From contig NZ_VMNK01000017.1 of assembly GCF_007625155.1 (NCBI RefSeq), forward strand, positions 1-64,000: a stretch of DNA of 64,000 nucleotides, written 5' to 3'. How positions within the stretch are numbered: position 1 is the first letter of the stretch; the number at the start of each line of letters is the position of its first letter. The position numbers were made by a program, and so were the translations under genes. Origin of the DNA: Denitromonas halophila (lineage in GTDB: Bacteria > Pseudomonadota > Gammaproteobacteria > Burkholderiales > Rhodocyclaceae). Under the pieces are notes generated by a model. It saw only the letters and a program-made list of their open reading frames with translations, searched no databases and had not been told where the DNA came from. Below are positions 1 to 8,627 of the stretch, piece after piece.

Positions 1-12
1 CGCAGAAGCGGA

Positions 13-41
13 ATTATGTAGCAACAAATCCGCCTCGTCAA
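13..41 (-). promoter_or_regulatory. Sigma-70 promoter P2, firing leftwards out of the window
   Basis: Read on the minus strand, a -35 TTGACG (36-41) and a -10 CATAAT (13-18) are separated by exactly 17 bases. It lies about 95 bases downstream of a second promoter in the same direction. Tandem near-consensus promoters with GC-rich stretches between them are typical of rRNA or tRNA operons, but the transcribed gene lies outside the window. The dnaB stop is upstream of it, so it does not serve dnaB. Confidence 0.6.
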
Positions 42-110
42 CCCCCTCAAGCTCGTTTCCGACTCCTTCGGGGGCCGCTCAAAACGCGTTTGCGTTCAAG
101 CGAGGTGCGA

Positions 111-138
111 ATTATAGACACCACAAAAAACCTGTCAA
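111..138 (-). promoter_or_regulatory. Sigma-70 promoter P1, consensus, firing leftwards
   Basis: On the minus strand a perfect -35 TTGACA (133-138) and a perfect -10 TATAAT (111-116) are 16 bases apart. The bases just upstream (about 139-170) are AT-rich and could act as an UP element. The sequence after the -10 is GC-rich, as in stringently controlled stable-RNA promoters. It probably starts a stable-RNA operon beyond position 1; the target itself cannot be seen. Confidence 0.65.
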
Positions 139-185
139 CACTATTTTCCTCAAGAACCGCATTTTCTCAAAAGCACGCATCACAA

Positions 186-1553
186 CTAGTACTCAGGCGA
201 CCCTACGTAGTTCTGAAAGCGCGTGTATTCACCAAGAAAGGTCATCCGGACGGTGCCCGTCGGCCCATTCCTGTGCTTGCCGATAATGAGCTCTGCGGCG
301 CCTTTGTCTGGCGAGTCTGGGTTGTAGATCTCATCTCGATAAATGAACATGATCATGTCGGCATCTTGTTCGATCGCACCCGACTCCCGAAGGTCGGACA
401 TGACCGGGCGCTTGTTCGGCCGCTGTTCGAGACTTCGATTGAGCTGCGACAGCGCCATGATCGGTACATGCAACTCCTTGGCAAGCGATTTGATCGACCG
501 CGAAATCTCTGACAGCTCGGCCGCACGGTTGTCGCTCTGGCGCAGCGACGTCATCAGCTGGATGTAGTCGATGACAATCAAACCCAACTTGCCGCATTGC
601 CGATACAGGCGGCGCGCACGCGCGCGCAAGTCAGTCGGGTTCAGCCCAGGGCTCTCATCGATATAGATAGGCGCTTCATGCAACTTGCCGAGCGCAAATG
701 TAAGCCGCTGCCACTCTTCGTCGTTCAATTTGCCTGTCTTGAGGCGGTGCTGGTCCAGGCGACCAACAGAGGAAATGAAGCGCATCGCCAACTGGGTGCC
801 CGGCATTTCCATCGAAAACACGGCAACCGGAAGCCCGCACTCGACCGCGACGTGCTCGGCAACATTGAGCGCGAAGGTCGTTTTACCCATACCCGGACGC
901 CCGGCGATCACCATCATGTCGGTTGGCTGGAGACCCGACGTCATTTCATCGAGATCAGTGAAACCGCTTGGAACGCCGGTGATGTCGGTTGGCGTATCGC
1001 GGTCGTAGAGCTCCTGGATGCGATCAACGAGCTGTCCGAGAATAGGCTGAATAGGCACGAAGCCACTGGTGTGACGCGAGCCCGCTTCGGCAATTTCGAA
1101 CACCTTGGCCTCCGCCTCATCGAGCAAGGTCTTCGCGTCTTTACCCGACGGCGTCAGTGCCGATGAGGAAATCTCGTCGCCCACCGAAACAAGCCGGCGC
1201 AGAATCGCACGTTCGCGAACGATCTCACCATACCGGCGGATATTGGCAGCGGACGGCGTACTGTTCGCGATTTCGCCCAAGTACGCCAAGCCCCCCGCCT
1301 GTTCCGATTCGCCGTTCTTTTCAAGCGATTCGAAGACGGTGACCACATCCGCCGGCTTGTTCAGCTCAATCAGACGAGAGATGTGGGCAAAAATCCGCCG
1401 ATGGTCATCCCGATAGAAGTCAGTACTTGTTACGAGATCGGCAATGCGATCCCAGGCGCTGTTGTCGAGCAGCAATCCGCCAAGCAGCGATTGCTCGGCC
1501 TCGAGCGAATGCGGCGGCAGCTTGAGGGCAGCCATTTGCGGGTCTGATTGCAT
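186..1553 (-). CDS. dnaB: Replicative DNA helicase DnaB
   Basis: This is the hexameric 5'-3' helicase that unwinds DNA at the replication fork. The 455-residue length is normal. The N-terminal domain starts with the typical LKLPPHSLEAEQSLLGG stretch (about residues 10-26). The RecA-like domain carries the Walker A motif AGRPGMGKTT (about 217-226) and the segment LIVIDYIQLM, which holds the Walker B aspartate. No intein or insertion is seen. The start is the ATG at 1551-1553, preceded by an AGGATG ribosome site. It follows rplI on the same strand behind a terminator, in the usual betaproteobacterial rpsF-priB-rpsR-rplI-dnaB order. Confidence 0.97.
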   Translation of the reverse strand: MQSDPQMAALKLPPHSLEAEQSLLGGLLLDNSAWDRIADLVTSTDFYRDDHRRIFAHISRLIELNKPADVVTVFESLEKNGESEQAGGLAYLGEIANSTPSAANIRRYGEIVRERAILRRLVSVGDEISSSALTPSGKDAKTLLDEAEAKVFEIAEAGSRHTSGFVPIQPILGQLVDRIQELYDRDTPTDITGVPSGFTDLDEMTSGLQPTDMMVIAGRPGMGKTTFALNVAEHVAVECGLPVAVFSMEMPGTQLAMRFISSVGRLDQHRLKTGKLNDEEWQRLTFALGKLHEAPIYIDESPGLNPTDLRARARRLYRQCGKLGLIVIDYIQLMTSLRQSDNRAAELSEISRSIKSLAKELHVPIMALSQLNRSLEQRPNKRPVMSDLRESGAIEQDADMIMFIYRDEIYNPDSPDKGAAELIIGKHRNGPTGTVRMTFLGEYTRFQNYVGSPEY

Positions 1554-1686
1554 GGTTACATCCTGGCAGCGGCGTCGGGGTCAAATCGACGAATTTCGTC
1601 ACTCGGCGTCAAGCACCTTGGAGACGAAAAAAGAGCAACATCATGACATGGCGCAGCCATCACGCCACAAAGCATTCTGCCAAAAA

Positions 1687-1714
1687 CAAAAGGGCTGCAC
1701 ACGCAGCCCTTTTG
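1687..1714 (-). terminator. Rho-independent terminator after rplI
   Basis: A perfect 12-bp stem (CAAAAGGGCTGC against its complement) with a 4-base loop. On the minus strand it is followed by a T-rich tract. It sits 22 bases past the rplI stop and separates the ribosomal operon from dnaB. Confidence 0.85.
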
Positions 1715-1735
1715 CTCAGTCAGCAACGCGCCAAA

Positions 1736-2188
1736 TCAGGTCTGGTCACCCAGCACGGACACGGTGATCGTCGTCACGACATCTGCGTGCAGGCCAACTT
1801 CCAGCTGAACGTCACCCACTTGCTTGAGCGGACCATCCGGCATGCGAATGGTGCTGCGCTCGATGTCGAAGCCTTGAGCTGCCAGCGCATCAGCCACGTC
1901 GGCGTTAGTCACAGAACCGAACAGACGGCCGTCCATACCGGACTTGCGCGTGATCTGAACCATCAGACTCTCGAGCTTTTCAGCCAGCGCCTGCGCACCT
2001 GCCAACTTCTCGTTCTGCAGCGCCTCAAGTTCAGCGCGACGCGTTTCGAATTCAGCCATGTTGGCTTCGGTTGCGCGCTTGGCTTTGCCTTGCGGGATCA
2101 GGAAGTTACGAGCGTAGCCATCCTTGACCTTCACGACATCACCCAGAGCGCCGAGCTTGCCGACTTTTTCCAGAAGGATAATTTGCAT
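1736..2188 (-). CDS. rplI: 50S ribosomal protein L9
   Basis: L9 binds 23S rRNA near the L1 stalk and has two globular domains joined by a long helix. The 150-residue protein begins [13 protein letters not shown] and continues with the N-domain motif [13 protein letters not shown] (about residues 24-36). A charged connecting helix follows (about 40-75), then the C-domain. It is the last gene of rpsF-priB-rpsR-rplI, starting 15 bases after the rpsR stop, and a strong terminator follows. An AGGAGT ribosome site precedes the ATG. Confidence 0.97.
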   Translation of the reverse strand: MQIILLEKVGKLGALGDVVKVKDGYARNFLIPQGKAKRATEANMAEFETRRAELEALQNEKLAGAQALAEKLESLMVQITRKSGMDGRLFGSVTNADVADALAAQGFDIERSTIRMPDGPLKQVGDVQLEVGLHADVVTTITVSVLGDQT

Positions 2189-2203
2189 GTCTGGACTCCT
2201 CGA

Positions 2204-2473
2204 TTACTTGTGCAGGTCGGTGTAGGACAGCAGCGCCAGGAAACGGGCGCGCTTGATCGCGGTGGACAGCTGACGCTGATAACCGGCCTTGGTCCCAGTG
2301 ATACGTGCCGGCATGATTTTGCCGGTTTCGGTCACGAAGTCCTTGAGCAGGTCGACGTCTTTGTAATCCACTTCTTCGATTTTCTCTGCAGTGAAGCGGC
2401 AGAACTTGCGGCGCTTGAACAAACCACCACCACGGCTACCACGATCACCCTTTTTCTTCGGCTTGAAGGCCAT
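2204..2473 (-). CDS. rpsR: 30S ribosomal protein S18
   Basis: S18 pairs with S6 on the platform of the small subunit. The 89-residue protein has a basic glycine-rich N-terminus, the [21 protein letters not shown] signature (about residues 22-42) and the conserved [13 protein letters not shown] segment. The ATG start lies 29 bases inside the end of priB, so the two frames overlap and are probably translationally coupled. The priB overlap supplies the ribosome-binding site (AAGGAAACGAACATG region). Confidence 0.96.
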   Translation of the reverse strand: MAFKPKKKGDRGSRGGGLFKRRKFCRFTAEKIEEVDYKDVDLLKDFVTETGKIMPARITGTKAGYQRQLSTAIKRARFLALLSYTDLHK

Positions 2474-2777
2474 GTTCGTTTCCTTCTACAAATTTGATAT
2501 TCGTTAGGTGCAACACCGGCATTTTGCTGCGTTGATTTTTAGCAGCGAGAAACCCGATGGCTTCCATTTCCATTCCTGCGACTGCAGTGGACAGTGTTTT
2601 GGCAATATCGCCCAACGCTACCCCCTGCAACTCACACAGCACACTACGTTCGATTCCGTTCTCGACCTGACGGGATTCATGCCCCAGCACAAAGCCGACC
2701 ATCGGTACGCCACCAGGCGTGTATCGCATCGGCGCCAGTTCCATCAAGCATCCGACGATACGCAGCGTGTTGTACAC
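2445..2777 (-). CDS. priB: Primosomal replication protein N (PriB)
   Basis: PriB is a single-strand DNA-binding OB-fold dimer of the replication-restart primosome. The 110-residue protein reads as an SSB-like fold ([12 protein letters not shown] at the start, [17 protein letters not shown] in the middle). Its position between rpsF and rpsR is diagnostic. The start is GTG, 6 bases after the rpsF stop. The last 29 bases overlap the start of rpsR, giving a slightly longer tail ([12 protein letters not shown]) than the roughly 100 residues usual for the family. Confidence 0.93.
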   Translation of the reverse strand: MYNTLRIVGCLMELAPMRYTPGGVPMVGFVLGHESRQVENGIERSVLCELQGVALGDIAKTLSTAVAGMEMEAIGFLAAKNQRSKMPVLHLTNIKFVEGNEHGLQAEEKG

Positions 2778-2783
2778 GCAGAC

Positions 2784-3176
2784 TTAATCTTCAGCGGTCT
2801 CTTCCGCCTTGGCGTCGTCACCGTCAGCATCCGGGCCACTGGTCAGCGAGCGGGACTTCTCGTCCTTCATCATCGGGGACGGCTCGGTCATGGCTTTGCT
2901 GGCAACAACGGTCAGGTGGCGCAGGACGGCGTCGTTGAACTTGAACGCGTGCTCAAGCTCGACCAGCGTTTCCTGGTCGCTTTCGATGTTCATCAGAACA
3001 TAGTGGGCTTTGTGGATTTTCTGGATCGGGTAAGCCAATTGACGGCGGCCCCAGTCTTCCAGACGGTGGATCTTGCCACCCTTGGTCTCCACCAGCGCGC
3101 GGTAGCGCTCGACCATGGCGGGCACCTGCTCGGACTGGTCAGGGTGGACGATAAATACGATTTCATAGTGGCGCAT
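2784..3176 (-). CDS. rpsF: 30S ribosomal protein S6
   Basis: S6 is the platform partner of S18. The protein begins [19 protein letters not shown] and contains [21 protein letters not shown] (about residues 46-66), both family hallmarks. I chose the ATG at 3174-3176 because the family starts MRHYE and a GAGGAG site lies 5 bases upstream; a GTG two codons earlier is too close to that site. The C-terminal tail is acidic and rich in D, A and E, as in other betaproteobacteria. It is the first gene of the rpsF-priB-rpsR-rplI operon. Confidence 0.96.
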   Translation of the reverse strand: MRHYEIVFIVHPDQSEQVPAMVERYRALVETKGGKIHRLEDWGRRQLAYPIQKIHKAHYVLMNIESDQETLVELEHAFKFNDAVLRHLTVVASKAMTEPSPMMKDEKSRSLTSGPDADGDDAKAEETAED

Positions 3177-3388
3177 GCACACTCCTCAAGGTTACGTTAA
3201 GGCGCAGCCCCCCGGTCATGCGGTCCCGGTGGAGCAAAGGAAAGCTCGCTAGTCTAGCAAGATTAAGTCAGCGCTTCAATAGCATCCCCCATGCACAAAC
3301 GGCGTGGAGGCATAACAAGGCGCCAAACGGTATCCTAAGCGCGCGTCCACCATTCTCTACAATGCCCTTGACGACAACTCATACCGCA

Positions 3389-4777
3389 ATGCACGACCCG
3401 CTCACCGCATTCGAACAACGCTGGCTGGCCGAAGCGACACGATTGCGCGAGGAGGTCACCGGCCCGGCCGACGACACCATGGCCGTCCGGCGCGCGCGCG
3501 CTACGGGGGGCGACCTTGAGCACCGGATTCTCGCCCGTGCAGCCACACTCGGCGAGCGCAGTGGCCTGATGTCCGCGATACACAGCCGTCGCCAACATAT
3601 CAGGCTCATCGCACTGATCGCCATGACCATCGCGATCATGGGCGGCGCGGGCGCCGCCTCCGCAGTACTCGGCGACGGCACTCACCCTGTCAACGTGATC
3701 TGGGCAATTAGCGGGCTGCTTGGCTTTCATGCCATCACTTTGTTGCTCTGGCTCATTGGCCGCTGGTTGCCGCTGGGGGCGTCTGGCAGCTTGGCGGGGC
3801 AACTCTGGCTACAACTTCAGGCTCGACTCGGCGCCGGCCCTGCGCTGACATCGGTCCTGCAGGCCCATAGCTCTATAGCGCAGCAAACCGGCGCGAGCTA
3901 CTGGTGGCTCGGCCGCGTCAGCCACGCCCTCTGGCTTGCCACACTGAGCGCTGCGCTACTGACGCTCGTTTTCCTGTTGGCTACGCGGCGCTACGGCTTT
4001 GTGTGGGAAACCACGATTCTCCCTGCCGACGTGTTCGTCCAACTCACACAAATCCTCGGCGCACTGCCCGCAGCGCTCGGCATCACGATGCCCGACGCGA
4101 CCATGGTTCTGAATGCAGGCGAAACCAGTGGCATCGACGCGGATCGCCACGCCTGGTCCGCCTGGCTTGTCGCGTCAGTGCTGTTGTACGGTGCGCTACC
4201 CAGAGCCGCCGCCCTCGTCATTTGCCAGTTCCGATGGCACCGCGCGCAACGCGCATTCCGACTGGATCTCGACCTGCCCGCCTACGCCACATTGCAAGCC
4301 CGACTCATGCCCAACGTCGAACACTCAGGCATCAGCAGTGCCGCCCCTGCCCGCCTGCCCTCGTTTCACGCAGCGCATCACACGACGGGTGCCGGCGACG
4401 GGCGCTGCCTCATGGCGCTTGAACTGGCGGACGATCTCGCTTGGCCACCAACCGGCTTTTCCCGCGCCTTCGACGCCGGCCGAATCGATAGCCGCGACGC
4501 GCGCCATCAGGCACTCGACCATCTGGCACAACACAGCGCCGAACGACTATTGCTTGCAATCGACGCACGCCTGTCACCCGATCGCGGCGCGCTGGCCCTG
4601 ATTGCAGAACTGAGTCGCTACGCCGACGACACCGCCGTCTGGTTCTACGGGCAACCGGCAGACACAACCCGCATGGCACATTGGCGCGACGGCCTGCAGC
4701 AGATCGGCCTCGCCGACGACCATATTGTAGACAGCGCTGATCTAGCCCGCGCTTGGGTGGAGGCAAACCATGGCTGA
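3389..4777 (+). CDS. DUF2868 family membrane protein
   Basis: This is a 462-residue protein of the DUF2868 family, whose function is unknown. It has a soluble N-terminal region, then at least four hydrophobic segments. Two lie near residues 70-130 (IALIAMTIAIMGGAGAAS and GFHAITLLLWLIGRW), and more follow near 180-210 and 255-280. A soluble C-terminal domain of about 170 residues comes last. Its final 8 bases overlap the next gene, a DUF3482 GTPase; this pairing recurs in betaproteobacteria, so the two probably act together. The start is uncertain: ATG codons at 3362 and 3389 are both possible and neither has a clear ribosome site. Confidence 0.8.
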   Translation: MHDPLTAFEQRWLAEATRLREEVTGPADDTMAVRRARATGGDLEHRILARAATLGERSGLMSAIHSRRQHIRLIALIAMTIAIMGGAGAASAVLGDGTHPVNVIWAISGLLGFHAITLLLWLIGRWLPLGASGSLAGQLWLQLQARLGAGPALTSVLQAHSSIAQQTGASYWWLGRVSHALWLATLSAALLTLVFLLATRRYGFVWETTILPADVFVQLTQILGALPAALGITMPDATMVLNAGETSGIDADRHAWSAWLVASVLLYGALPRAAALVICQFRWHRAQRAFRLDLDLPAYATLQARLMPNVEHSGISSAAPARLPSFHAAHHTTGAGDGRCLMALELADDLAWPPTGFSRAFDAGRIDSRDARHQALDHLAQHSAERLLLAIDARLSPDRGALALIAELSRYADDTAVWFYGQPADTTRMAHWRDGLQQIGLADDHIVDSADLARAWVEANHG

Positions 4778-6164
4778 TCCGATCCGAATCGCCGTGGTCG
4801 GCCACACCAATACCGGCAAAACATCCTTGCTGCGCACGCTGCTACGCGATACCCGCTTTGGCGACGTCTCCGACCGCCCGAGCACCACCCGCCATGTCGA
4901 AGGCGCCCGACTCCTCGCCGATGGCACTCCCATCCTCAGCCTCTTCGACACACCCGGCATGGAAGACGCCATCGCCCTGCTCGACTACATCGACACGCTC
5001 GCACCAGCCCATGCCCGTAGCGACGGGCCGGAGCGCATTCGTCAATTTCTCGGCAGCGCTGAAGCTCACGCCCGCTACGAGCAAGAAGCCAAAGTGCTGC
5101 GCCAACTCCTCGACAGCGACGCCGCATTCTATGTCGTCGATGTACGCGACCCCGTGCTGCCAAAGCACCGCGACGAACTCACGCTGTTGGCCGACTGCGC
5201 CCGCCCTCTCCTGCCGGTGCTCAATTTCGTCCACGCCCCCGAATCGCGCGAAGCCCAATGGCGCGAAGCACTCGCGCGCGTCGGGCTCCACGCCCAGGTC
5301 CGCTTCGACACCGTCGCCCCCGAACTTGGCGGCGAGCGCCGGCTCTACGAAGCCCTCGCCACCTTGCTCGCCAACCGCCGCGACGCACTCGAACACCTCA
5401 TCGCCAGTCGCGAACGCGATGCGCGCTCACGCCACATCGCTGCCGCGCGCCTGGTCGCAGAACTGCTGATCGACATTGCCGCCACCCGCCAGCAAGTCGA
5501 CGCCGACGAAAACGCCATTCAGCACGCCGTCGACAACCTGCATCAAGCGGTACGCACGCGCGAGCAGCGCTGCGTCGACGCCCTGCTCGCGCTCTATGGG
5601 TTTTCGCAAAAAGACGTCAGCAGCGCGCCGCTTCCGCTGCTTGACGGCCGCTGGGAAGATGACCTCTTCAACCCAGAAAGTCTCCGGTCGATGGGCATTT
5701 CCCTGGGCAAAGGCGCTGCCGCTGGCGCTGCCGCCGGCGTCGGCATCGACCTGCTCGCCGGCGGACTCACTCTCGGCGCTGCCGCCGCACTCGGCGCCAT
5801 CATCGGCGGCACCTGGCAAAGCCTCAGCGACTACGGCGACCGCCTCCTCGGCAAACTCACCGGCAGCCGGGAGCTCACCGTAGACGACGCCATCCTCCGC
5901 CTGCTCGCCCTTCGCCAGCAACACCTGCTGCGCGCCCTCGCCGGACGCGGTCACGCCGCCCTCGCCCCGGTCGAACTCAGCACACAAGAGATCAGCCGCT
6001 GGCGCGACGCTGCCCTACCCGACGCACTGGAACTCGCCCGCGCCCACCCCGCCTGGTCAGGCCTGGTCAACCGCCCGCGCGACGACATGCCCGATCGACA
6101 ACAAGCGATTGCAGCCCTGGCGACTTCAGTGGCCGCCGAAAACAACACCCCTGCTGCTCAATAG
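4770..6164 (+). CDS. DUF3482 family GTPase
   Basis: This is a 464-residue protein with an N-terminal Era/TrmE-like GTPase domain. The G1 loop GHTNTGKTS is at about residues 11-19 and the G3 loop DTPGME at about 55-60. The C-terminal half has a long helical stretch, then a glycine/alanine zipper (about 308-350, with GKGAAAGAAAGVGIDLLAGG). Such a zipper could insert into or span a membrane. It is coupled to the DUF2868 protein by an 8-base overlap. The cellular role is unknown; a membrane-associated regulatory or transport function is inference only. Confidence 0.85.
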   Translation: MADPIRIAVVGHTNTGKTSLLRTLLRDTRFGDVSDRPSTTRHVEGARLLADGTPILSLFDTPGMEDAIALLDYIDTLAPAHARSDGPERIRQFLGSAEAHARYEQEAKVLRQLLDSDAAFYVVDVRDPVLPKHRDELTLLADCARPLLPVLNFVHAPESREAQWREALARVGLHAQVRFDTVAPELGGERRLYEALATLLANRRDALEHLIASRERDARSRHIAAARLVAELLIDIAATRQQVDADENAIQHAVDNLHQAVRTREQRCVDALLALYGFSQKDVSSAPLPLLDGRWEDDLFNPESLRSMGISLGKGAAAGAAAGVGIDLLAGGLTLGAAAALGAIIGGTWQSLSDYGDRLLGKLTGSRELTVDDAILRLLALRQQHLLRALAGRGHAALAPVELSTQEISRWRDAALPDALELARAHPAWSGLVNRPRDDMPDRQQAIAALATSVAAENNTPAAQ

Positions 6165-6265
6165 CGCACCACAGCCGCACAGCCATGGCATGAACGCGGG
6201 CCCATCAAGCGCTCGCGAGGGGCAAAAGAAAAGCCGCTAAAATCAGCGGCTTAACTTAGATGTAC

Positions 6266-6356
6266 TGGCGGAGAGGGCGGGATTCGAACCCGCGTTGGGA
6301 TATTATCCCAAACACGCTTTCCAGGCGTGCGACTTAAACCACTCATCCACCTCTCC
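6266..6356 (-). tRNA. tRNA-Ser (anticodon GGA)
   Basis: On the minus strand a 91-base serine tRNA folds with a GGAGAGG acceptor stem, a long variable arm typical of class II tRNAs, the GGTTCGAATCC T-loop region and an encoded CCA end. The anticodon loop CTGGAAA gives GGA, reading UCC/UCU codons. Confidence 0.95.
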
Positions 6357-6432
6357 GTGGAAGAGGCGGAAGTTTATCAGAATCCTGCCGCGATGAAACC
6401 CCTGCCGGGCGACAATTTCAGATGACCTGTTC

Positions 6433-8469
6433 TTAGCGGTCTGGTGTCTCGGTCATGCTGGGATAACGAACGAAATCGACCAATGCCTGAACCTCGACTG
6501 AAGGTGGCGGTGTCAGCACGCTGACGACGATGGTGACGATGAAGCCGAGGGGGACACCAAAGATGCCTGCAGAGATCGGTTCGATGTCGAACCACGCATG
6601 CGCCATCGACCCATTGAAAAAGGGATGGGTTTCCGTGACGTAGTAAAGCGTCACCGCCAGCCCCGCTCCCATGCCGCACACGGCGCCCCATTTGTTCGCC
6701 CGTTTCCAGAAGATGCCGAGAACAAGCGCCGGGAAAAACGACGCAGCGGCAATGGAGAAGGCCAGCCCCACCATGAACAGGATGTTGTCGGGGCGCATCG
6801 AGGCGACCCAGGCCGCGATGGCAGCGACCAACAAGAGTTGCGACTTGGAGATGACGAGCCGGCGCTGGGTGGTGGCGCGCGGGTTGATGACCTTGAAGTA
6901 GAGGTCATGCGACAACGCGTTTGAAATGGTGAGGAGCAAGCCGTCTGCTGTCGATAGTGCCGCAGCGAGTCCCCCCGCAGCGACCAGCCCGGAGACGACG
7001 TAGGGCAGCCCGGCAATTTCCGGCGTGGCGAGCACGATCACGTCGGTATTGAGCGTGAGCTCGGCGAGCTGGAGCAAGCCGTCGCCATTGAGGTCTTCAA
7101 CACTGACCAGGCCGATCTTGCCCCAGGAGGCGACCCAGTCGGGCAGAAAGGCGATGCTGCTGCCGACGAGGTTGTTATACACCTCCCACTTGGCAAACAC
7201 GGCGTAGGCCGGCGCGGTGATGTAGAGCAAGGAGATAAAGAACAGTGACCACATCACCGATCGGCGTGCTTCGGAGACGCCGGGGGTGGTGTAGTAGCGC
7301 ATCAATACATGCGGCAAAGCGGCCGTGCCGACCATGAGCACGAACATGAGCGCGAGAAAATTTCGGCGCGAAGCATTGACCTCTTCAGGCGTGTCACCGG
7401 GAAAGGCGTCGGCGTGACGCGGTGGCGCACGCGATTTCTCCAGGGCGGCGGCGCGCTCGGTGTCCCACCGCACACGCGCTTCGGCCTCGGTTCTGGGCAG
7501 ATCACGCATGTCGCGCTCAGCCATGGCGACTTCGCGCGCAGACGCATCTTCGTTACGCAATTGCTTTACCCGCTCGCCCAGGGCAAGGCGTTCGGCCTCC
7601 ATTGAATTGGGCAAATCCGCAATTTTCTGCTCGAAGGCTTGAGCCCGGAAGCGATACTGATTGCGCACATCAATTTCGACCGGATCGGTCAGCAGCTTGT
7701 GTTCTTTTTCGCTGATCTTCTGCAGCACGGTGCCGTAGGCAATCTGCGGCACTGGCACGCCAGTCACTTTCCAGGACAGCAGCACCACCGGGGCCAGGTA
7801 AGCGATGATGAGAATCACGTACTGCGCGACCTGGGTCCAGGTCACGGCGCGCATCCCGCCCAGGAAGGAGCACACCAGAATGCCTGCCAGCCCTACAAAC
7901 AGGCCAATCTCGAACTCGACGCTGAGAAACCGGCTGGCGATCAAGCCAACGCCGTAGATCTGCGCGACGACATACACAAAGCTGGCGAGGATGGTGGCGG
8001 CGAGGCCCACCAGCCGTGCGGTGTTGCCCTCGTAGCGGGCACCGAGAAAATCGGGGATGGTGTATTGGCCAAACTTGCGCAGATAGGGCGCCAGCAACAA
8101 GGCCACCAGCACATAGCCACCGGTCCAGCCGGTCACAAACGCCAGCCCCTGAAAGCCCGAGAAATAGAGCGTGCCGGCCAGGCCGATGAACGACGCGGCG
8201 CTCATCCAGTCGGCCGCGGTCGCCATGCCGTTGAACACCGCGGGCACACGCCGTCCCGCGACGTAGTACTCCGCCACGTCGGCGGTGCGACTCATGACGC
8301 CGATCGCGGCATAGATGGCGATGGTGGCAAATAGAAATACGTGGCCGATGATGCGCTCTGACAAGCCCAGTTGCTCACCGACCGCCAGCAACAGCACAAA
8401 AACAGCGAACGACCCGGTATACCAACCGTAGTACCGACGCAGTTGCTGCGAAAACCCGGAATCCGCCAC
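6433..8469 (-). CDS. Sodium:solute symporter (SSS family, VC_2705-like) with a large charged insert
   Basis: This is an inner-membrane, sodium-coupled symporter of the solute:sodium family, close to the acetate-permease-like VC_2705 subfamily. The core shows EYYVAGRRVPAVFNGMATAADWMS (split here as EYYVAGRRVP and NGMATAADWMS, about residues 67-90) and FGQYTIPDFLGARY. The protein is about 678 residues against about 550 usual. A charged, probably coiled-coil insert of about 120 residues lies near 245-368. A 12-residue EF-hand-like loop (DLNGDGLLQLAE, 459-470) sits in a later loop. I prefer the GTG start at 8467-8469 (AGAGG upstream); an ATG at 8586 would add 39 residues. It lies at the end of the acetate-sensing gene group, so acetate or another small carboxylate is the likely substrate. 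Confidence 0.85.
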   Translation of the reverse strand: MADSGFSQQLRRYYGWYTGSFAVFVLLLAVGEQLGLSERIIGHVFLFATIAIYAAIGVMSRTADVAEYYVAGRRVPAVFNGMATAADWMSAASFIGLAGTLYFSGFQGLAFVTGWTGGYVLVALLLAPYLRKFGQYTIPDFLGARYEGNTARLVGLAATILASFVYVVAQIYGVGLIASRFLSVEFEIGLFVGLAGILVCSFLGGMRAVTWTQVAQYVILIIAYLAPVVLLSWKVTGVPVPQIAYGTVLQKISEKEHKLLTDPVEIDVRNQYRFRAQAFEQKIADLPNSMEAERLALGERVKQLRNEDASAREVAMAERDMRDLPRTEAEARVRWDTERAAALEKSRAPPRHADAFPGDTPEEVNASRRNFLALMFVLMVGTAALPHVLMRYYTTPGVSEARRSVMWSLFFISLLYITAPAYAVFAKWEVYNNLVGSSIAFLPDWVASWGKIGLVSVEDLNGDGLLQLAELTLNTDVIVLATPEIAGLPYVVSGLVAAGGLAAALSTADGLLLTISNALSHDLYFKVINPRATTQRRLVISKSQLLLVAAIAAWVASMRPDNILFMVGLAFSIAAASFFPALVLGIFWKRANKWGAVCGMGAGLAVTLYYVTETHPFFNGSMAHAWFDIEPISAGIFGVPLGFIVTIVVSVLTPPPSVEVQALVDFVRYPSMTETPDR

Positions 8470-8627
8470 GCGTGCCGCCTCTGCCCTGTTGCCGACGCGC
8501 AAGTATAGCCTGCGTGATCCGGCTGAACGCCGAGGGATAGTGGGCGAGTGCCGTGCCCCTGCGAATACAGCGCAAGGCCAGGCCACGCCCCGACACCTGT
8601 TTCAGGCGCCGGGGCCTTCGCCACGCC

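Noticed and set aside
12..60. Start of a 16S rRNA gene
   Set aside because: The sequence before the window edge shows only promoter and leader-like DNA; no rRNA sequence is present.
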